Assembly (NCBI GenBank): GCA_009667805.1
Contig: CM019068.1
Location: 2,463,218 to 2,527,217, forward strand
Source: Leptobrachium leishanense
Taxonomy: Eukaryota; Chordata; Amphibia; Anura; Megophryidae
DNA: 64,000 nucleotides
Direction of reading: 5' to 3'
Shown here: piece by piece, positions 21,398-32,303 of the stretch
Layout of the letters: every line of letters begins with the position of its first letter
How positions within the stretch are numbered: the stretch's first letter is position 1
The notes under the pieces: generated by a model
The model's input: only the letters and a program-made list of their open reading frames with translations
The model's database searches: none
Told to the model about the DNA's origin: nothing
Program-made: the position numbers and the translations under genes

Positions 21398-21886
21398 GTG
21401 ACCCTCCGAGCCGCAACGCTTGTGCTCCCATCTTGGCGCGCGGCTCCTCGGGTCCCCCACGGCCTGTGTTGCCTGGAAAGCTTTCCCCTTAAAGAAGATC
21501 TATTACGGGCCGCGCGCGCCCCCACTCAGATTTCCCATGACGGAGTAGAGCTGCAACTTTTTCCAGACCTATCTCCTGCAACCCTAGCTTTCCGCAGAGC
21601 TTTACGCCCTCTCACAAGGAGCCTACAGGCGCAGAAGATAAGATACCGCTGGCACTTTCCTACTGGGCTCCTAGTCACTACTCCTCAAGGGCCGTTCCTG
21701 GCACGCTCCTCTGCTGATGTGGATACCCTGGTCTCTGATCTTCAACTTCCTCCGGTGGGACTGTCTTGGCCGGACCCGGTGCAGTTCTACTCCTCCAACC
21801 GTCCTGGCCTGACCTCTGACGCCTTACCGCAAAGACCCGCCAAGTCTCGTTCTACCGCTGGTCGTCACCGGGGGTCGACGAATTAA
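21398..21886 (+). pseudogene. L1 ORF1 protein, C-terminal part
   Basis: Encodes the end of the L1 RNA-binding chaperone: FPLKEDLLRAARAP, then the diagnostic LFPDLSPATLAFRRALRPL (about 21548-21612) and IRYRWHFPTGLLVTT, which form the C-terminal domain. The coiled coil and most of the RRM-like domain are missing because the element is truncated. The frame is open to the stop at 21884-21886. Confidence 0.8.
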
Positions 21887-21889
21887 CGC

Positions 21890-23000
21890 ACGAACCCCCC
21901 CCCCTCCTGAGGGTATGTCGGTCTACACAAGTAGGCTTTGGATCTCAACCTTACACACCTCAGCCTCTCTGACAGCCCCACCAGCTTCAAAGCTGGCCCC
22001 GTTGTGCGCAGCTGGATCCCTGAACGGAAATCGTGGCCCGCCCTTCTACCCGCTCCTGTGAGGCACGATGAACGCCGTGGAGAAGAGACTGGACGGGCTA
22101 TCCGAACTTCATTTCATGAACCGAGACTCTGGGATACGAAAGCTTAACATGTCCGCAGGACCTTTACGCCGTCCTGAAGAGCTACTGCACAGACTCTCTC
22201 CCGGGGGCTCTACAGCATCCATACGAGACCTTAAACCCCAACCCTATGCAAACTGCCTTTTCTAGCGGTTCCACTAACTCTCGCACCTGCTCCAGCGGTC
22301 TCTGGACGGACTCCCACAAAAAGGATACCGCGAGCCATGACGGCTCACCTGTTCCCGCGACACAAGATCGACTTCCGGGAGGGGATTCATGGAGGGTAAC
22401 TATGATTCCGATATTCTCTCTTGCTGTGCCTGGGGCACCGGGACTTTAGCGCTACGCATATACATACATAATTGACTTTCACTCAGTTACGAAGTTATTC
22501 GCCTGCCGGACTTTTTCTCCGTCGAATGTTTTTTCTTAGATCTTTTTCTAGGGTTCACGACATTTGCACTGTTTATTCAAAAGTTTTAATATTACTGCGC
22601 ATTCATCTTAAGCATTTTTAAGTTAGATTGTTTTGGGTCGGAGGGGTTTCATCATCTCTGCTGGAGTGCACCCGTCTGGTTGCGGAGTAGTGGTTGACAC
22701 CTCCCGCGTGGTACCTTCTGGACTCGCCTCCCACCCGGAGGACAGGGCGACGCGACGGTTGGGAGGGGCGCGGGGAGTTCCTTGTGACCCCGGACCTCAT
22801 ACCCAACCTTGCCCATACCTCATATATTTTGGCCCGAGGTTTCTTTCTCCTCGACCCCCCCCCCCTCTTCCTTTTTTCTGGGCCTCCCCCCTCTCTGACC
22901 CCCCCTTTTATACTTCCCTGTGTTTACCCTTACTTATCATCCCCACCCCGGAGACCTCTACAGCGGACAACCACCCTACCCCACTCCCACTACAGATAGG
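21890..23000 (+). other. L1 inter-ORF region
   Basis: About 1.1 kb between the ORF1 stop and the ORF2 start. It contains C-rich runs (21893-21905, 22857-22867) and no convincing coding sequence. It is longer than inter-ORF spacers of mammalian L1. Confidence 0.5.
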
Positions 23001-23002
23001 GA

Positions 23003-26000
23003 ATGGCACCCACAACACCAACACATCTGACACTTTTTTCTATCAATGCCAGGGGTCTTAATACCCCGGAGAAAAGATCCTTTGCACTACGGGATTTTCA
23101 TAGAGCCAAAGCCTCCGTAGTGTTCATACAGGAAACCCACTTTCGAGAAGGGTCTGCACCCACATTTACTGACTCAAGGTTCCCCCTGGGCTTCTCCAGC
23201 CACAATGCCCTAGCCAAATCCAAAGGTACTGCAATACTATTTGCCAAATCCGTCCCCTTCTGTCATATAGCTACGCTTACAGATGGAGATGGCCGCTACG
23301 TGGTAGTGAAGGGCACGATCTCAGATCGCATGTATACCTTCGCTAACATATATGCACCGAACAAGAGCCAACATAAATTCTTAGCTAAATTCCTCACAAC
23401 ATTAAATGACTTTATGGAGGGCTGCCTGGTTTTGGGCGGGGACATTAACATCCCACTGGACCCCCTGCGCGACACGTCAACGGGACGCTCTGCCGTCCCC
23501 ACACATATCTTGCGCCGGATCGGCTCCCTCCTCCACTCGAACCGATTGGTGGATTGCTGGAGGGCACTCCATCCCGACGACAAAGACTATACCTTTTTCT
23601 CCCACCCAGCCCAGACCTACTCCAGACTGGACTATTTCTTTCTCTCCCACTACCATTTACAAGACCTCCAATCCGCAACAATTGGTAACCTAACCTGGTC
23701 TGATCACGCACCTATCATGATGACCCTCACCTCCCCGCTTTACCGGACCGCGGCCCCAACCTGGCGCCTTAACGACTTTCTCCTCTCGGACCCGACTGTC
23801 ACACAGGACTGCACATTGGCTCTAGAACACTACTTTACAGAAAACACCAACCCAGACCTCTCTCCACTGACGATCTGGGAAGCACACAAATGTGTAGTGA
23901 GGGGCTTTTACATACAGAAGGCATCAGAGTTTAAAAGACAGAGATCGACTGCCATTTCCGATGCATTAAAGCGCATAGCAACGTTAGAGACCCTACACAA
24001 AGGTTCCCTGGACCCGGACGACCTGATTGAACTGACCACAGCGAGGCGCGACTTGACCACCCTTTTAAATTCCTCCTATCACAGACGATGCCAACGTTCC
24101 AAAATGTTTTTTTTTGCTCACGGCGACAAGAGCGGGCGCCTCCTGGCACGCATGCTACAGAAACGGAGGGCTGCCTCCTACATTGCCAAGATCAGAGACT
24201 CACATAAAAAACTACATTATCTGCCCAGCGACATCCAGTCCACCATTAGAACGTATTATGAATCCCTATATAATTTACCGGGCGCACCCCACGGCCAGGA
24301 TAGGGCGACTAACAGAACTGATATCCATGACTATCTGACAACCCACCTGAAATGTAGGCTCCCACAGTCGACTGTGCGACTTCTTGAGTCGCCCCTCTCG
24401 ACGGAGGAACTGGCCGGAGCACTGAAATCCTCAAAAACTGGTAAAAGCCCGGGACCAGACGGTCTCCCTTTAAACTACTACAAACAATTTCTAAAGACAC
24501 TCTCACCACATTTTTTATTAGCCTTTAACTCGGTCCCGGAGGGGCGGCTTATTCCACCTCAGACCTTAGCTGCAAACATTACCTTGATACCTAAAGACGG
24601 GAAAGACGCCGAACAGTGCGGAAGTTACCGACCCATCTCCCTCTTAAATTGTGATCTTAAATTATTTGCCAAAATACTCGCATCACGACTCTTACCCCAC
24701 ATCACTGACCTAATTCATCCTGACCAGGCTGGCTTTATTCCTGGCCGGGAAGCTAGAGATAACACCATTAGAGCCTTAACTCTCACACACAGAGCTCAAC
24801 GCCGAGGGGAAGATTTGTTATTGTTGTCCACAGACGCCGAAAAGGCGTTTGACCGGGTCAACTGGGATTTTTTATTTGCCACACTCGAACACATAGGTCT
24901 CGGTCCCCATTTATGTGCCTGGGTTCGAGCTCTCTACATTAACCCCACGGCCCGTGTCTGCGTAAACGGTATGTACACTACCCCCATTTAGGATCCGGAA
25001 CGGAACAAGACAGGGTTGCCCCCTATTATTTACGTTGGCCCTGGAACCTTTCCTGGCGGCGGTGCGGGGCTCCCCAGATATCCGAGGTCTGAGAGTGGGT
25101 CCTACCGAGCACAAGATCGCGGCATACGCAGATGATCTGTTGTTCTTTGTCTCCCAACCGGAGACCACATTGCCCAATGTTCTTCAGGCATTCCATCGTT
25201 ATGGCCTACTCTCGAACCTGAAAATTAATTATGCTAAATCATTTATACTTAACGTATCCCTACCCGCAAGCAGGGTCTCAGCCCTCACTCCACACTTCCC
25301 CTTTCAATGGGCCACTTCACGTATTAAATATTTAGGGATTTGGGTCACGCAAATCCCAGCCCACATGTTCCGCGACAACTTCCTTCCCATCCTGGACACT
25401 TTCGCTAACGACCTTGGACAATGGGACTATCCACACATCTCTTGGTTAGGGAGGGTCCAAGTACTTAAAATGAACCTACTGCCACGCATCCTATACTTAT
25501 TCCAGACAATCCCTACCCACATCCCCAGTGCCTACTTTCGCACACTCCGCTCCCTGATGACCACATATATATGGCGAGGTAGCCGCCCCCGACAAAGTTT
25601 TACCTGCCTAACTCTGCCTAAACGGGAAGGCGGTTTGGCGGTTCCAGACTTTTTCTTGTATTATAAAACATGCCATATGGTTAGAGTGGTGGAGTGGGCG
25701 AGACTCGGCCAGACAAGGGCTTGGGGGGAGATTGAGGGGATCGAGGCGGGAGTCTCGGTTGCGACACTCCCATGGCTACCCAGACGCCATGGGCTACGCC
25801 TAACACGCCCCTTGCTGTACACCTCGACGTCCTTGCGTATATGGCACCGGATGAGACAACCCCTGGGGCTTTCCTCGGACCCCTCTCCGCTCACCCCCCT
25901 GATACACCACCCCGTCTTTTCTCCGGGCCTCAACCCCCTGACCTTTCGAGACCTAATTAACGTGCCTACACCTCGCATCCACCACGTATTCCCGAACGGT

Positions 26001-26811
26001 CGCTTCGTCACCTTGGGGGAACTGAAGGGAGGGGAAACTGTATCTCTCGCTCTCTACCTATCCTTCCAACAGATACTGAGCTTCATCAGAGCTATCCCCA
26101 ACAATCCCGTCTAAAACGACCCCTCACCGAGTTTGAAGTACTCTGCTCACGCCAAGGCCTATTGCCACATGGTGTGTCCCGTCTTTACTCCCTTCTCCTA
26201 CATGCTTCTAACATTCAACCTCCCGGATACATAGGGAGGTGGGAGACGGTGCTGGGAATATGCTTGTCTGAGGGGGAATGGAGTCGCATCTGTGACCTCA
26301 CACATCACTGTTCTGTCTCCACAAGAATACAAGAGTCAGCCTATAAACTGCTTTCCATGTGGTATAGAACGCCCCAAGTCCTTTGCCGAATGTACCCAGA
26401 GATTGATGATAGCTGTTGGCGCTGCGGTGACTCTCCAGGTTCACTCATACATATTTGGTGGGTTTGCCCCTTAATACGCCCTTACTGGATTAAAATACAT
26501 AGACTGCTGGGTCTTTTCCTAGACCCCCCCCGCCTGACCTTCTACCAGCACCAATGCTACTGCACCACGTTCCGTACTCCAGGTACGCGTATAAAAACTC
26601 CGTTGGCTTGCGTATTCTTAACACGGCAAAAAGCCTGATCCCCCTGTTCTGGCGGCGCCCCGACTGCCCCCCTCTCACACTCTGGCTGTCTAGAATGGAA
26701 GAACCTCCATACTACAGAACATTTGTTCTTCACGGCCAATCACATGCTCTCCCGATACCTGACCATATGGTCCAGATGGCTCCTACTTTCCTCAGAGCCC
26801 GAATTTAAAGC
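23003..26811 (+). pseudogene. L1 ORF2 (endonuclease-reverse transcriptase)
   Basis: The first frame (23003-24991, 662 residues) holds the complete apurinic endonuclease domain: INARGLN, IQETHF, NIYAPN, GGDINIPLDP, SRLDYFFLS, WSDHAPI. The front of the RT follows: KSPGPDGLPLNYY, LIPKDGKDAEQCGSYRPIS, DQAGFIPGR and STDAEKAFDRVNWDFLF. A one-base frameshift at about 24990 moves to the next frame, with the NGTRQGCPL block, catalytic YADDLLFFV (25120-25146) and the thumb, up to 26114. A further shift gives the C-terminal segment with CWRCGD ... HIWWVCP (near 26420-26470), and another the last part (AKSLIPLFWRRPD, near 26620). The protein nicks DNA and copies L1 RNA. It is inactive here, but only a few lesions separate the domains. 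Confidence 0.9.
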
Positions 26812-27162
26812 GATACTGCTTGATGATTCTACCGTCAGCCCAATGTAGAGGTGAGGGCGCAAACACTCTAGTGCCCATTTACTGACCAACTCAACACTGG
26901 TTTATCTGTGTTGTCAATGCTTGCACTTATATTGCCTGGGGTATGCCATGTACTGTGTCTCCCACCCTATCCAACTCCTTCTTCACTTCCCATCTTCCCG
27001 TTCTACCCCCACCCCCTGTTACCCCCCTATCCACACTTCCCTTGCATATATCACTGTGAAGTATGCTATCTGACTGGCCTGCGTGCCGAGTAACGTGATG
27101 TTTTACGATCTTTTGTATATTATCTTCTATAAAACGAATAAACATATATTCACAAAAAAAAA

Positions 27163-27502
27163 TTATTGAACTTTGGGTTTCTTGTAGGTTTTCCTTCCGC
27201 CGTTGATGGGTGACGGGGGAGGGGGCTAGGTTGACGGGTGTCCCCTGGGATTATGCCCCCTTCTGTTCACTACTGGGATGTCCCTTTTATGTAGATGTAT
27301 TTGGCCACTTCCTATCGGTGGGTGGGTGCTCGTTGTGGGGTTCCTGATGGGTTCCCTGTTTTAATGCCTGGCTCGTGTTTGTGTTTTCTAAACAGCCTCG
27401 TGAATGCTGCGAGACTTCACTTCCCAGATGGTTCGATTGGTTCAGTTCCTCGTTTGTCGCCATTGGCTCTTCGTTTGCCACTGTTGGCCGTTTTGGTTTC
27501 TG
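27163..27502. other. Remaining interior of DIRS E
   Basis: Non-coding DNA between the L1 A-tail and the right terminal repeat, equivalent in position to the 3' interval of the other DIRS copies. No gene seen. Confidence 0.4.
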
Positions 27503-27697
27503 AAGCTGCTGCTAAAAGAGGCTTAAGCTGCTCCCGCTCAGGACGTATCTAAGCTTGGGGGTGGTACTAAGGGCTGGGGTTGGGACGTCCCTGCTGGGGG
27601 GATGCCCCTACGTTTTCTTCTTATGTTCATTGCATTCATCTTTTGCTGCTGTGGGTGCAATAAAAGAAGTTGATGCAAATACTCGCCTCCGAGTCCT
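27503..27697 (-). repeat. Right inverted terminal repeat of DIRS E
   Basis: Reverse complement of 20971-21172. The DIRS right tail (TTATTAAAATCGAAACTTTC) follows to about 27744. Confidence 0.85.
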
Positions 27698-27809
27698 TAT
27701 TAAAATCGAAACTTTCCGTCACATTTGGTAGGAAAATTTAGGAATTTTGACCTAGAATTTTTCATTCTCCAGTCATTCTCCTGCTTTTCACGCTCTCTGA
27801 ATAACCCTG

Positions 27810-28112
27810 ATAATGATGACCATTTATTGTGTGTGTGAGACATAATGATAACAATGTATCGTGTGTGATCTAGTGATAATAACAAGTAGAGGTAGGGGGT
27901 GGGTGTAGGGGTGGATCTAGAGGTAGGGTATGGGTGGTTGTCCCCAGGCCGCTGCTGAGCCCCGCTTTAGTTTTCTGAGCAGTAAATGCCAGTTTCCGTT
28001 GGGTTTGGTTATTTTTCTCGCGTTCTGTATCCACACCTGACGGCTGCTAGGAACCTGTATGTGACAAGTAATGGTGTGACTTGTTTCTGTGTTAGCTGGG
28101 GGTCTCCCTGAG
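27810..28112. other. Satellite remnant and unassigned DNA
   Basis: 27820-27885 continues the TG-rich minisatellite (GTGTGTGTGAGACATAATGA), showing that the nested stack sits inside the array. The rest is unassigned, with G-rich short repeats at about 27890-27940. Confidence 0.6.
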
Positions 28113-28121
28113 GCTGTAATT

Positions 28122-28330
28122 TTAAGTCATTGACTCGGAGGCTCCGATTTGCTTCTCTTTTCTGAAATTTAATCACAGCAGCAAGAGAAAAAGTGAACAA
28201 GTAGAAAAAATCAAACATAACTTCCACTTAGCCCCTCCCACTAGTCCATAATCCCTTGCGGTCCATGTCTATATATGGGCTTGAACCCGGAAACGCGCCC
28301 TCTTTTCTGCTGCTGCAGCTGGAGAGAAGT
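28122..28330 (+). repeat. Left inverted terminal repeat of DIRS I
   Basis: Contains GACTCGGAGGCTCCGATTTG, then TTTCTGAAATTTAATCACAG, CAGCAAGAGAAAAAG, the ACTAGTCCATAATCCCTTGC block and CATGTCTATATATGGGCTTG. Pairs inverted with 32165-32303 plus 33435-33480. Confidence 0.85.
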
Positions 28331-28515
28331 ATATTTTGTCTCTCTCTTACTGTTTAATATATCTCTAATGGTATAGTACTGTATTTATTTTAATACCGCT
28401 GGCTGTTTGGTCGTCCCGGCTTCAACCTAGGGGCGACCACCCGCCTTTTTGTAACTTTAGTTACATCGCATTATTCCTTTTAAATTACGAAAGTTTTTCC
28501 CGTTTTTTTTTTTCT

Positions 28516-29565
28516 TTGTGGGCTTTTGCCCGCGTGCTGTATTGCCGGCGCGTCTCTCAGCGCGAGATGGCCCTCACACAGCTTCGGCCGTGGCCACGCC
28601 CCCTCGCGCCACTCAAAATTTTACCTCAGACTGCAGCTATGACAAAACGCTGTGTTAAAGCCAAGCACCATTCTCCCTCTTCCTCAGTGAATGAGTCAGA
28701 TTCGGGGGAGGGTTCAGTTATGGCAGACGAGTATCATGAGGCCAGTGACTCCCTACAAGATACGGTATCTCACCCTGAGGTTACCCCACCGCCTGAGCCC
28801 ATTTTAGGTCCTTCAATGCAGGCTTCTATTTCAGCAGCTGTGCAGTCTGCGGTCTCCAGCCTCTCGGTAGATCTCCACAGTTCACTAGAGGTATTAATGG
28901 CAGCTGTAAAAGCCCTTCCAGTCACACCTACACCTTCCAATCCCTATATTCACTCAGCAGAGCCTTCATCTTCCCATACTATGGGACAAAAGACAACATG
29001 TAAATCTAAACCTATTGACAGAGGGGCTGGCAACCCCGCATCACTGCCAGTATATGATACCGAGTCCCCATCTCGGAAAAGAGCCCAGAATCGCAGGGTG
29101 CATATGGCAATCATCCCCAAAAAATATAAATATGATTATGACACGGCTCCCACCGAGGATACCACTGGGAAAGCATTGGTGTTAGCCACCACCCGTGGCA
29201 ATGATGATTATCCCCCAGAAGGGGATGAGGATGAGATGGCGCTATATGCGCCTGAGGATGTCCTCTTTGAATACAAGGAGTCTGAGGAGCCCCCACCCTT
29301 TTATGAAGAGGGTAATGTAATTTATGGCCCCCAAGGGGACCCCCTCTTTTGTCCAGAAGACCTGTCCCATCCTCAATCCACCGCATGGTACATTCTACCA
29401 CATGTAGAGAAATGGGTGGAAGCCAACATTAGACGGCCTCTAGACAAGGCCACCAGGCAGAATATGAGGGCCGAAAGCCCACACCCTTCAACCACGGGCA
29501 AAACATGTGTCACCCCGGAGATTGATCCATCGATAATAAAATTTATAACTAATCCGCACTGGATG
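28516..29565 (+). pseudogene. DIRS ORF1 (copy I)
   Basis: Long open plus-strand frame of the DIRS gag-like protein; likely starts are the ATG codons at 28567 or 28639. It is Ser/Glu-rich at the N-terminus (SSVNESDSGEGSV), with an acidic middle (EEGNVIYGPQGDPLF) and the conserved DLSHPQSTAWY, HVEKWVEANIRRPL and ESPHPSTTGKTCVTPEI blocks, similar in order to copies A and D. The C-terminal part is lost: at about 29568 the sequence passes directly into RNase H in another frame, so the open frame to 29811 is a chance extension. Confidence 0.8.
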
Positions 29566-29569
29566 GGGA

Positions 29570-29900
29570 GCTCGACAGGGTCCCCTGGAGACGGGAGGTC
29601 GTTGGTCCACAATAGAATCAGCTCTCCACATAAATTGTCTAGAATTGTTGGCAGGACTGTTCGCAGTACAGTGTTTCACAAAGTGTCAACACGATCAATC
29701 CATCCTCCTAAAATTGGACAACCTGTCAGCAGTAAGAAGTATCAATTGCCTAGGAAGCCCAAGATCGGATCCCCTCTCTCTAATAGCAAAGAAGTTTTGG
29801 TCCCATTCTAGCTCAATTCATTACCATTCTAGCTCAATTCATTTCGGGAATGACAAATTTCGTGGCAGATTGACGTCCGTTAGTGTGCCCTTTGTTAAGG
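29570..29900 (+). pseudogene. DIRS RNase H fragment (copy I)
   Basis: In a different frame from ORF1, about 29640-29800 reads LAGLFAVQCFTK, LLKLDNLSAVRSINCLG and SPRSDPLSLIAKKFW, the RNase H section seen in copies B, C and D. The RT (palm and YLDD) and the first RNase H acidic residue are absent; the methyltransferase segment is also missing. Confidence 0.75.
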
Positions 29901-30475
29901 GGCATTCGTTTATCGCGTCCCCCAGTACCACGTTATAACTCTACCTGGGACGTCACAGTGATCCTCCAATTCCTGTCTAGTTGGCCTTCTAATGAAGTTC
30001 TGTCCATCCGTCAATTGTCAGCTAAATTGTTGATGTTATTGTTGTCTCTTCTCCTGTAAACGAGTTAGTGATGTACGTGCTTTGGATGTTCCATCACGTT
30101 CTTTCGGTCCTGATGGGGTTATGTTTGATATCACTCGTCGTACAAAAACCGCCATAACCTCTGTTTTTTTTTATCCTTTGTTACAGATCACCCACTTATT
30201 TACCCTATAAGGTGTTTACAGGAGTACGAATCTCGTACGAGTCAATTTTGCACTAGTGGGAATTCTCTATTTTTGTCTCTTAAAGCTCCTCTTAATTCGG
30301 TATCTTTAGCATCTCTAGCCCGTTGGATGCGTTGGCTTATGTCGGAGGCAGGTATTGATGTCTCATGTTTTGGTGCTCACTCTGCTAGGAGTGCTATGGT
30401 TTCGTCCGCTTTCTCCTTGGGATGTCGTTTAGAGGATTTGATGCGGGCCGCAGATTGGTCTCGAGTAGGGATGCA

Positions 30476-31641
30476 CCGATACCGATACTAGTATCGGTAT
30501 CGGGGCCGATATTGCCGTTTGCACGTGTACTTGTTACTCGTGCAAACGGCCCGATACATCCCGCCGATACCGGAAGCCGGCGCTGGGCCAGCTTGCCGGT
30601 ATCCGCGGGGCTGGGGAAGCTGGCCGCGTGCATGAAAAGCACGCGGCCAGCGTTCCCCTCCGGCGCGCCAAATACTCACCCTTCCTGAAGGTCCGGTCGC
30701 TGGGCAGTGATGCGTTCCCGCGGCCACTGGGCGCTCCTGTGACGCTGCCTCTCGGCTGGAATCAGCGTCACAGATGCGCCCGGCGGCCACGTGACCGCAT
30801 CACTGCCCAGAGACCGGAACTTCAGGAAGGGTGAGTATTTGGCGCGCCGGAGGGGAACGCTGGCCGCGTGCTTTACATGCACACGGCCAGCTTCCCCAGC
30901 GTTCGAGCGGGGGGTAAATCGATGAGAGCTGGGGCAAATCCATGAGACCTGGGGGCCAAATCCATGAGACCTGGGGGCCAAATCCATGAGACCTGGGGGC
31001 CAAATGCATGAGACCTGGGGGCCAAATGCATGAGACCTGGGGGCCAAATGCATGAGACCTGGGGGCCAAATGCATGAGACCTGGGGGCCAATCCATGAGA
31101 CCTGGGGGCCAATCCATGAGACCTGGGGACCAATCCATGAGACCTGGGGACCAATCCATGAGACCTGGGGGACAAATCCATGTGAGCTGGGGGAAACCCA
31201 TGTGAGCTGGGGGCAAATCCATGAGACCTGGGGGCAAATCCATGAGACCTGGGGGCAAATCCATGAGACCTGGGGGCAAATCCATGAGACCTGGGGGAAA
31301 TCCATGAGACCTGGGGGCCAATCCATGAGACCTGGGGGCCAATCCATGAGACCTGGGGGACAAATCCATGTGAGCTGGGGGCAAATCCATGAGAGCTGGG
31401 GGCAAATCCATGTGAGCTGGGGGAAACCCATGTGAGCTGGGGGCAAATCCATGAGACCTGGGGGCAAATCCATGAGACCTGGGGGCAAATCCATGAGACC
31501 TGGGGGCAAATCCATGTGAGCTGCGGTCAATCTCATATAAATTTTTATATGAGGTCTGTTCCTATTGGAAAACGTCACATGACATTAAATAAAAGTATCG
31601 GTACTCGTACTCGGTCTTAAAGTGGTATCGGTGCATCCCTA
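30476..31641. mobile_element. hAT-like non-autonomous transposon, 8-bp duplication
   Basis: 1166 bp with an 18-bp perfect terminal inverted repeat (TAGGGATGCACCGATACC) and flanking direct copies of GTCTCGAG (30468-30475 and 31642-31649). An 8-bp duplication is the hAT signature. It lies exactly inside the recombinase reading DWSRES. No transposase is encoded. The interior has a GC-rich hairpin (arms about 30605-30745 and 30775-30905) and a minisatellite. Confidence 0.85.
30915..31533. repeat. ~21-bp minisatellite inside the hAT-like element
   Basis: Nearly thirty units of the type ATCCATGAGACCTGGGGGCC or ATCCATGTGAGCTGGGGGCA, 19-22 bp each, with at least four variants arranged in blocks. Open frames here translate the repeat only. 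Confidence 0.95.
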
Positions 31642-31724
31642 GTCTCGAGAATCCACATTACGTACTTTTTATTTAAAACCGGTATTACATTGGTCTACCC
31701 CGATTTTAGACGAACTTTGAACTA

Positions 31725-31793
31725 GCAAATAGGAGCCTCCGAGTCAATGACGGAAAGTTAGAATTTTAATAATGACTCGGTGGCGAGTATTTC
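31725..31793. repeat. DIRS I internal complementary region
   Basis: GCAAATAGGAGCCTCCGAGTC, then AATGACGGAAAGTTAG, then AATGACTCGGTGGCGAGTAT: the joined complements of the left and right ends, as in other DIRS copies. Confidence 0.8.
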
Positions 31794-32164
31794 CCTCCTC
31801 TCCCACCCATATAATAACGTTTTTTCTATGTTTGTTACATACAATTTAATAAACAATTTTCAATAAACAATTGTTACTGTTTTCATTTCACTTTTTTGTC
31901 ACGGTTGTTACCATACTGATTTAATAATAAAGTATTACATTATTTGACTCCTTTGTGTCTCTTATTCCAAACTTGGTCTTTAATTGCCAGTAATGGAATT
32001 TTAGCTAATCATTTTCAGCCTTATAAATGGATTACAATACCTTCCACTCACGGCTGGTTCTCTACATCCTTCGGCTTCCGGAGCTGGTTACGTGTTCTTC
32101 TATGCTGAATTCACCTTTGTTCCTATTGGATTTCCTGTTGATTCCGTTCTTTATCCTGTTACCC
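31794..32164. other. Non-coding 3' interval of DIRS I
   Basis: AT-rich DNA between the ICR and the right terminal repeat. No gene recognised. Confidence 0.5.
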
Positions 32165-32303
32165 GCAGTCAGAAAAGCGGGTGCATTTCCGGGTTCAAGC
32201 CCATATATAGACATGGACCGCAAGGTATTATGGACTAGTGCGAGGGGCTAAGTGGAAGTTATGTTTGATTTTTTTAACTTTTTCTCTTGCTGCTGTGATT
32301 TAA

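Larger units (their letters stand above)
21350..27162 (+). mobile_element. L1-type LINE, 5'-truncated
   Basis: Plus-strand L1 with the C-terminal part of ORF1, a long inter-ORF segment (21890-23000), ORF2 with endonuclease and RT, and a 3' end with AATAAA at about 27137 and a short A-tail (27154-27162). The 5' break lies between about 21300 and 21400, where sequence changes from DIRS leader to ORF1. I could not identify a target-site duplication. Confidence 0.85.
20971..27744. mobile_element. DIRS copy E, reduced to its ends and holding an L1
   Basis: Inverted terminal repeats at about 20971-21172 and 27503-27697: both contain GGCGAGTATTTGCATCAACT, the TGCACCCACAGCAGCAAAAG block, a G/C-run, AGTACCACCCCCA and the GAGCGGGAGCAGCTTA block. 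Leader sequence like that of copy D (CCCCGGCTAACACCGCGGG against CCCCGGCTCTAACCGCGGGG) follows to about 21300. No DIRS coding sequence or ICR remains; the interior is an L1 (about 21350-27162) plus about 340 bp before the right repeat. Confidence 0.75.
20846..27809. mobile_element. MITE with 65-bp inverted ends, split by DIRS copy E
   Basis: The left end (20846-20910) begins CAGGGTTATTCAGAGAGCG and is matched by the reverse complement at 27745-27809, over 65 bp. The outer 12 bases are the same as in the MITE at 50667-51703. Satellite sequence lies on both outer sides. Only about 175 bp belong to the MITE; the rest (about 20970-27744) is a DIRS copy containing an L1. No clear target duplication can be read at the satellite junctions. 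Confidence 0.75.
29930..31690 (+). pseudogene. DIRS tyrosine recombinase (copy I), split by hAT
   Basis: Catalytic domain of the recombinase. It begins TWDVTVILQFLSSWPSNEV, then SIRQLSAKLLMLL, and after a frameshift near 30057 KRVSDVRALDVPSRSF with the first catalytic Arg. ARWMRWLMSEAGIDVS and GAHSARSAMVSSAF keep the H-x-x-R box, followed by GCRLEDLMRAADWSR. There the hAT-like element (30476-31641) interrupts; the end (ESTLRTFYLKP) resumes at about 31643 and includes the likely nucleophilic Tyr. The N-terminal core-binding half is missing. Confidence 0.85.

Noticed and set aside
30676..31578. A 300-residue open frame rich in PPGLMDLPPGL-like repeats
   Set aside because: It lies wholly inside the hAT-like element and its 21-bp minisatellite; several frames on both strands are equally open.
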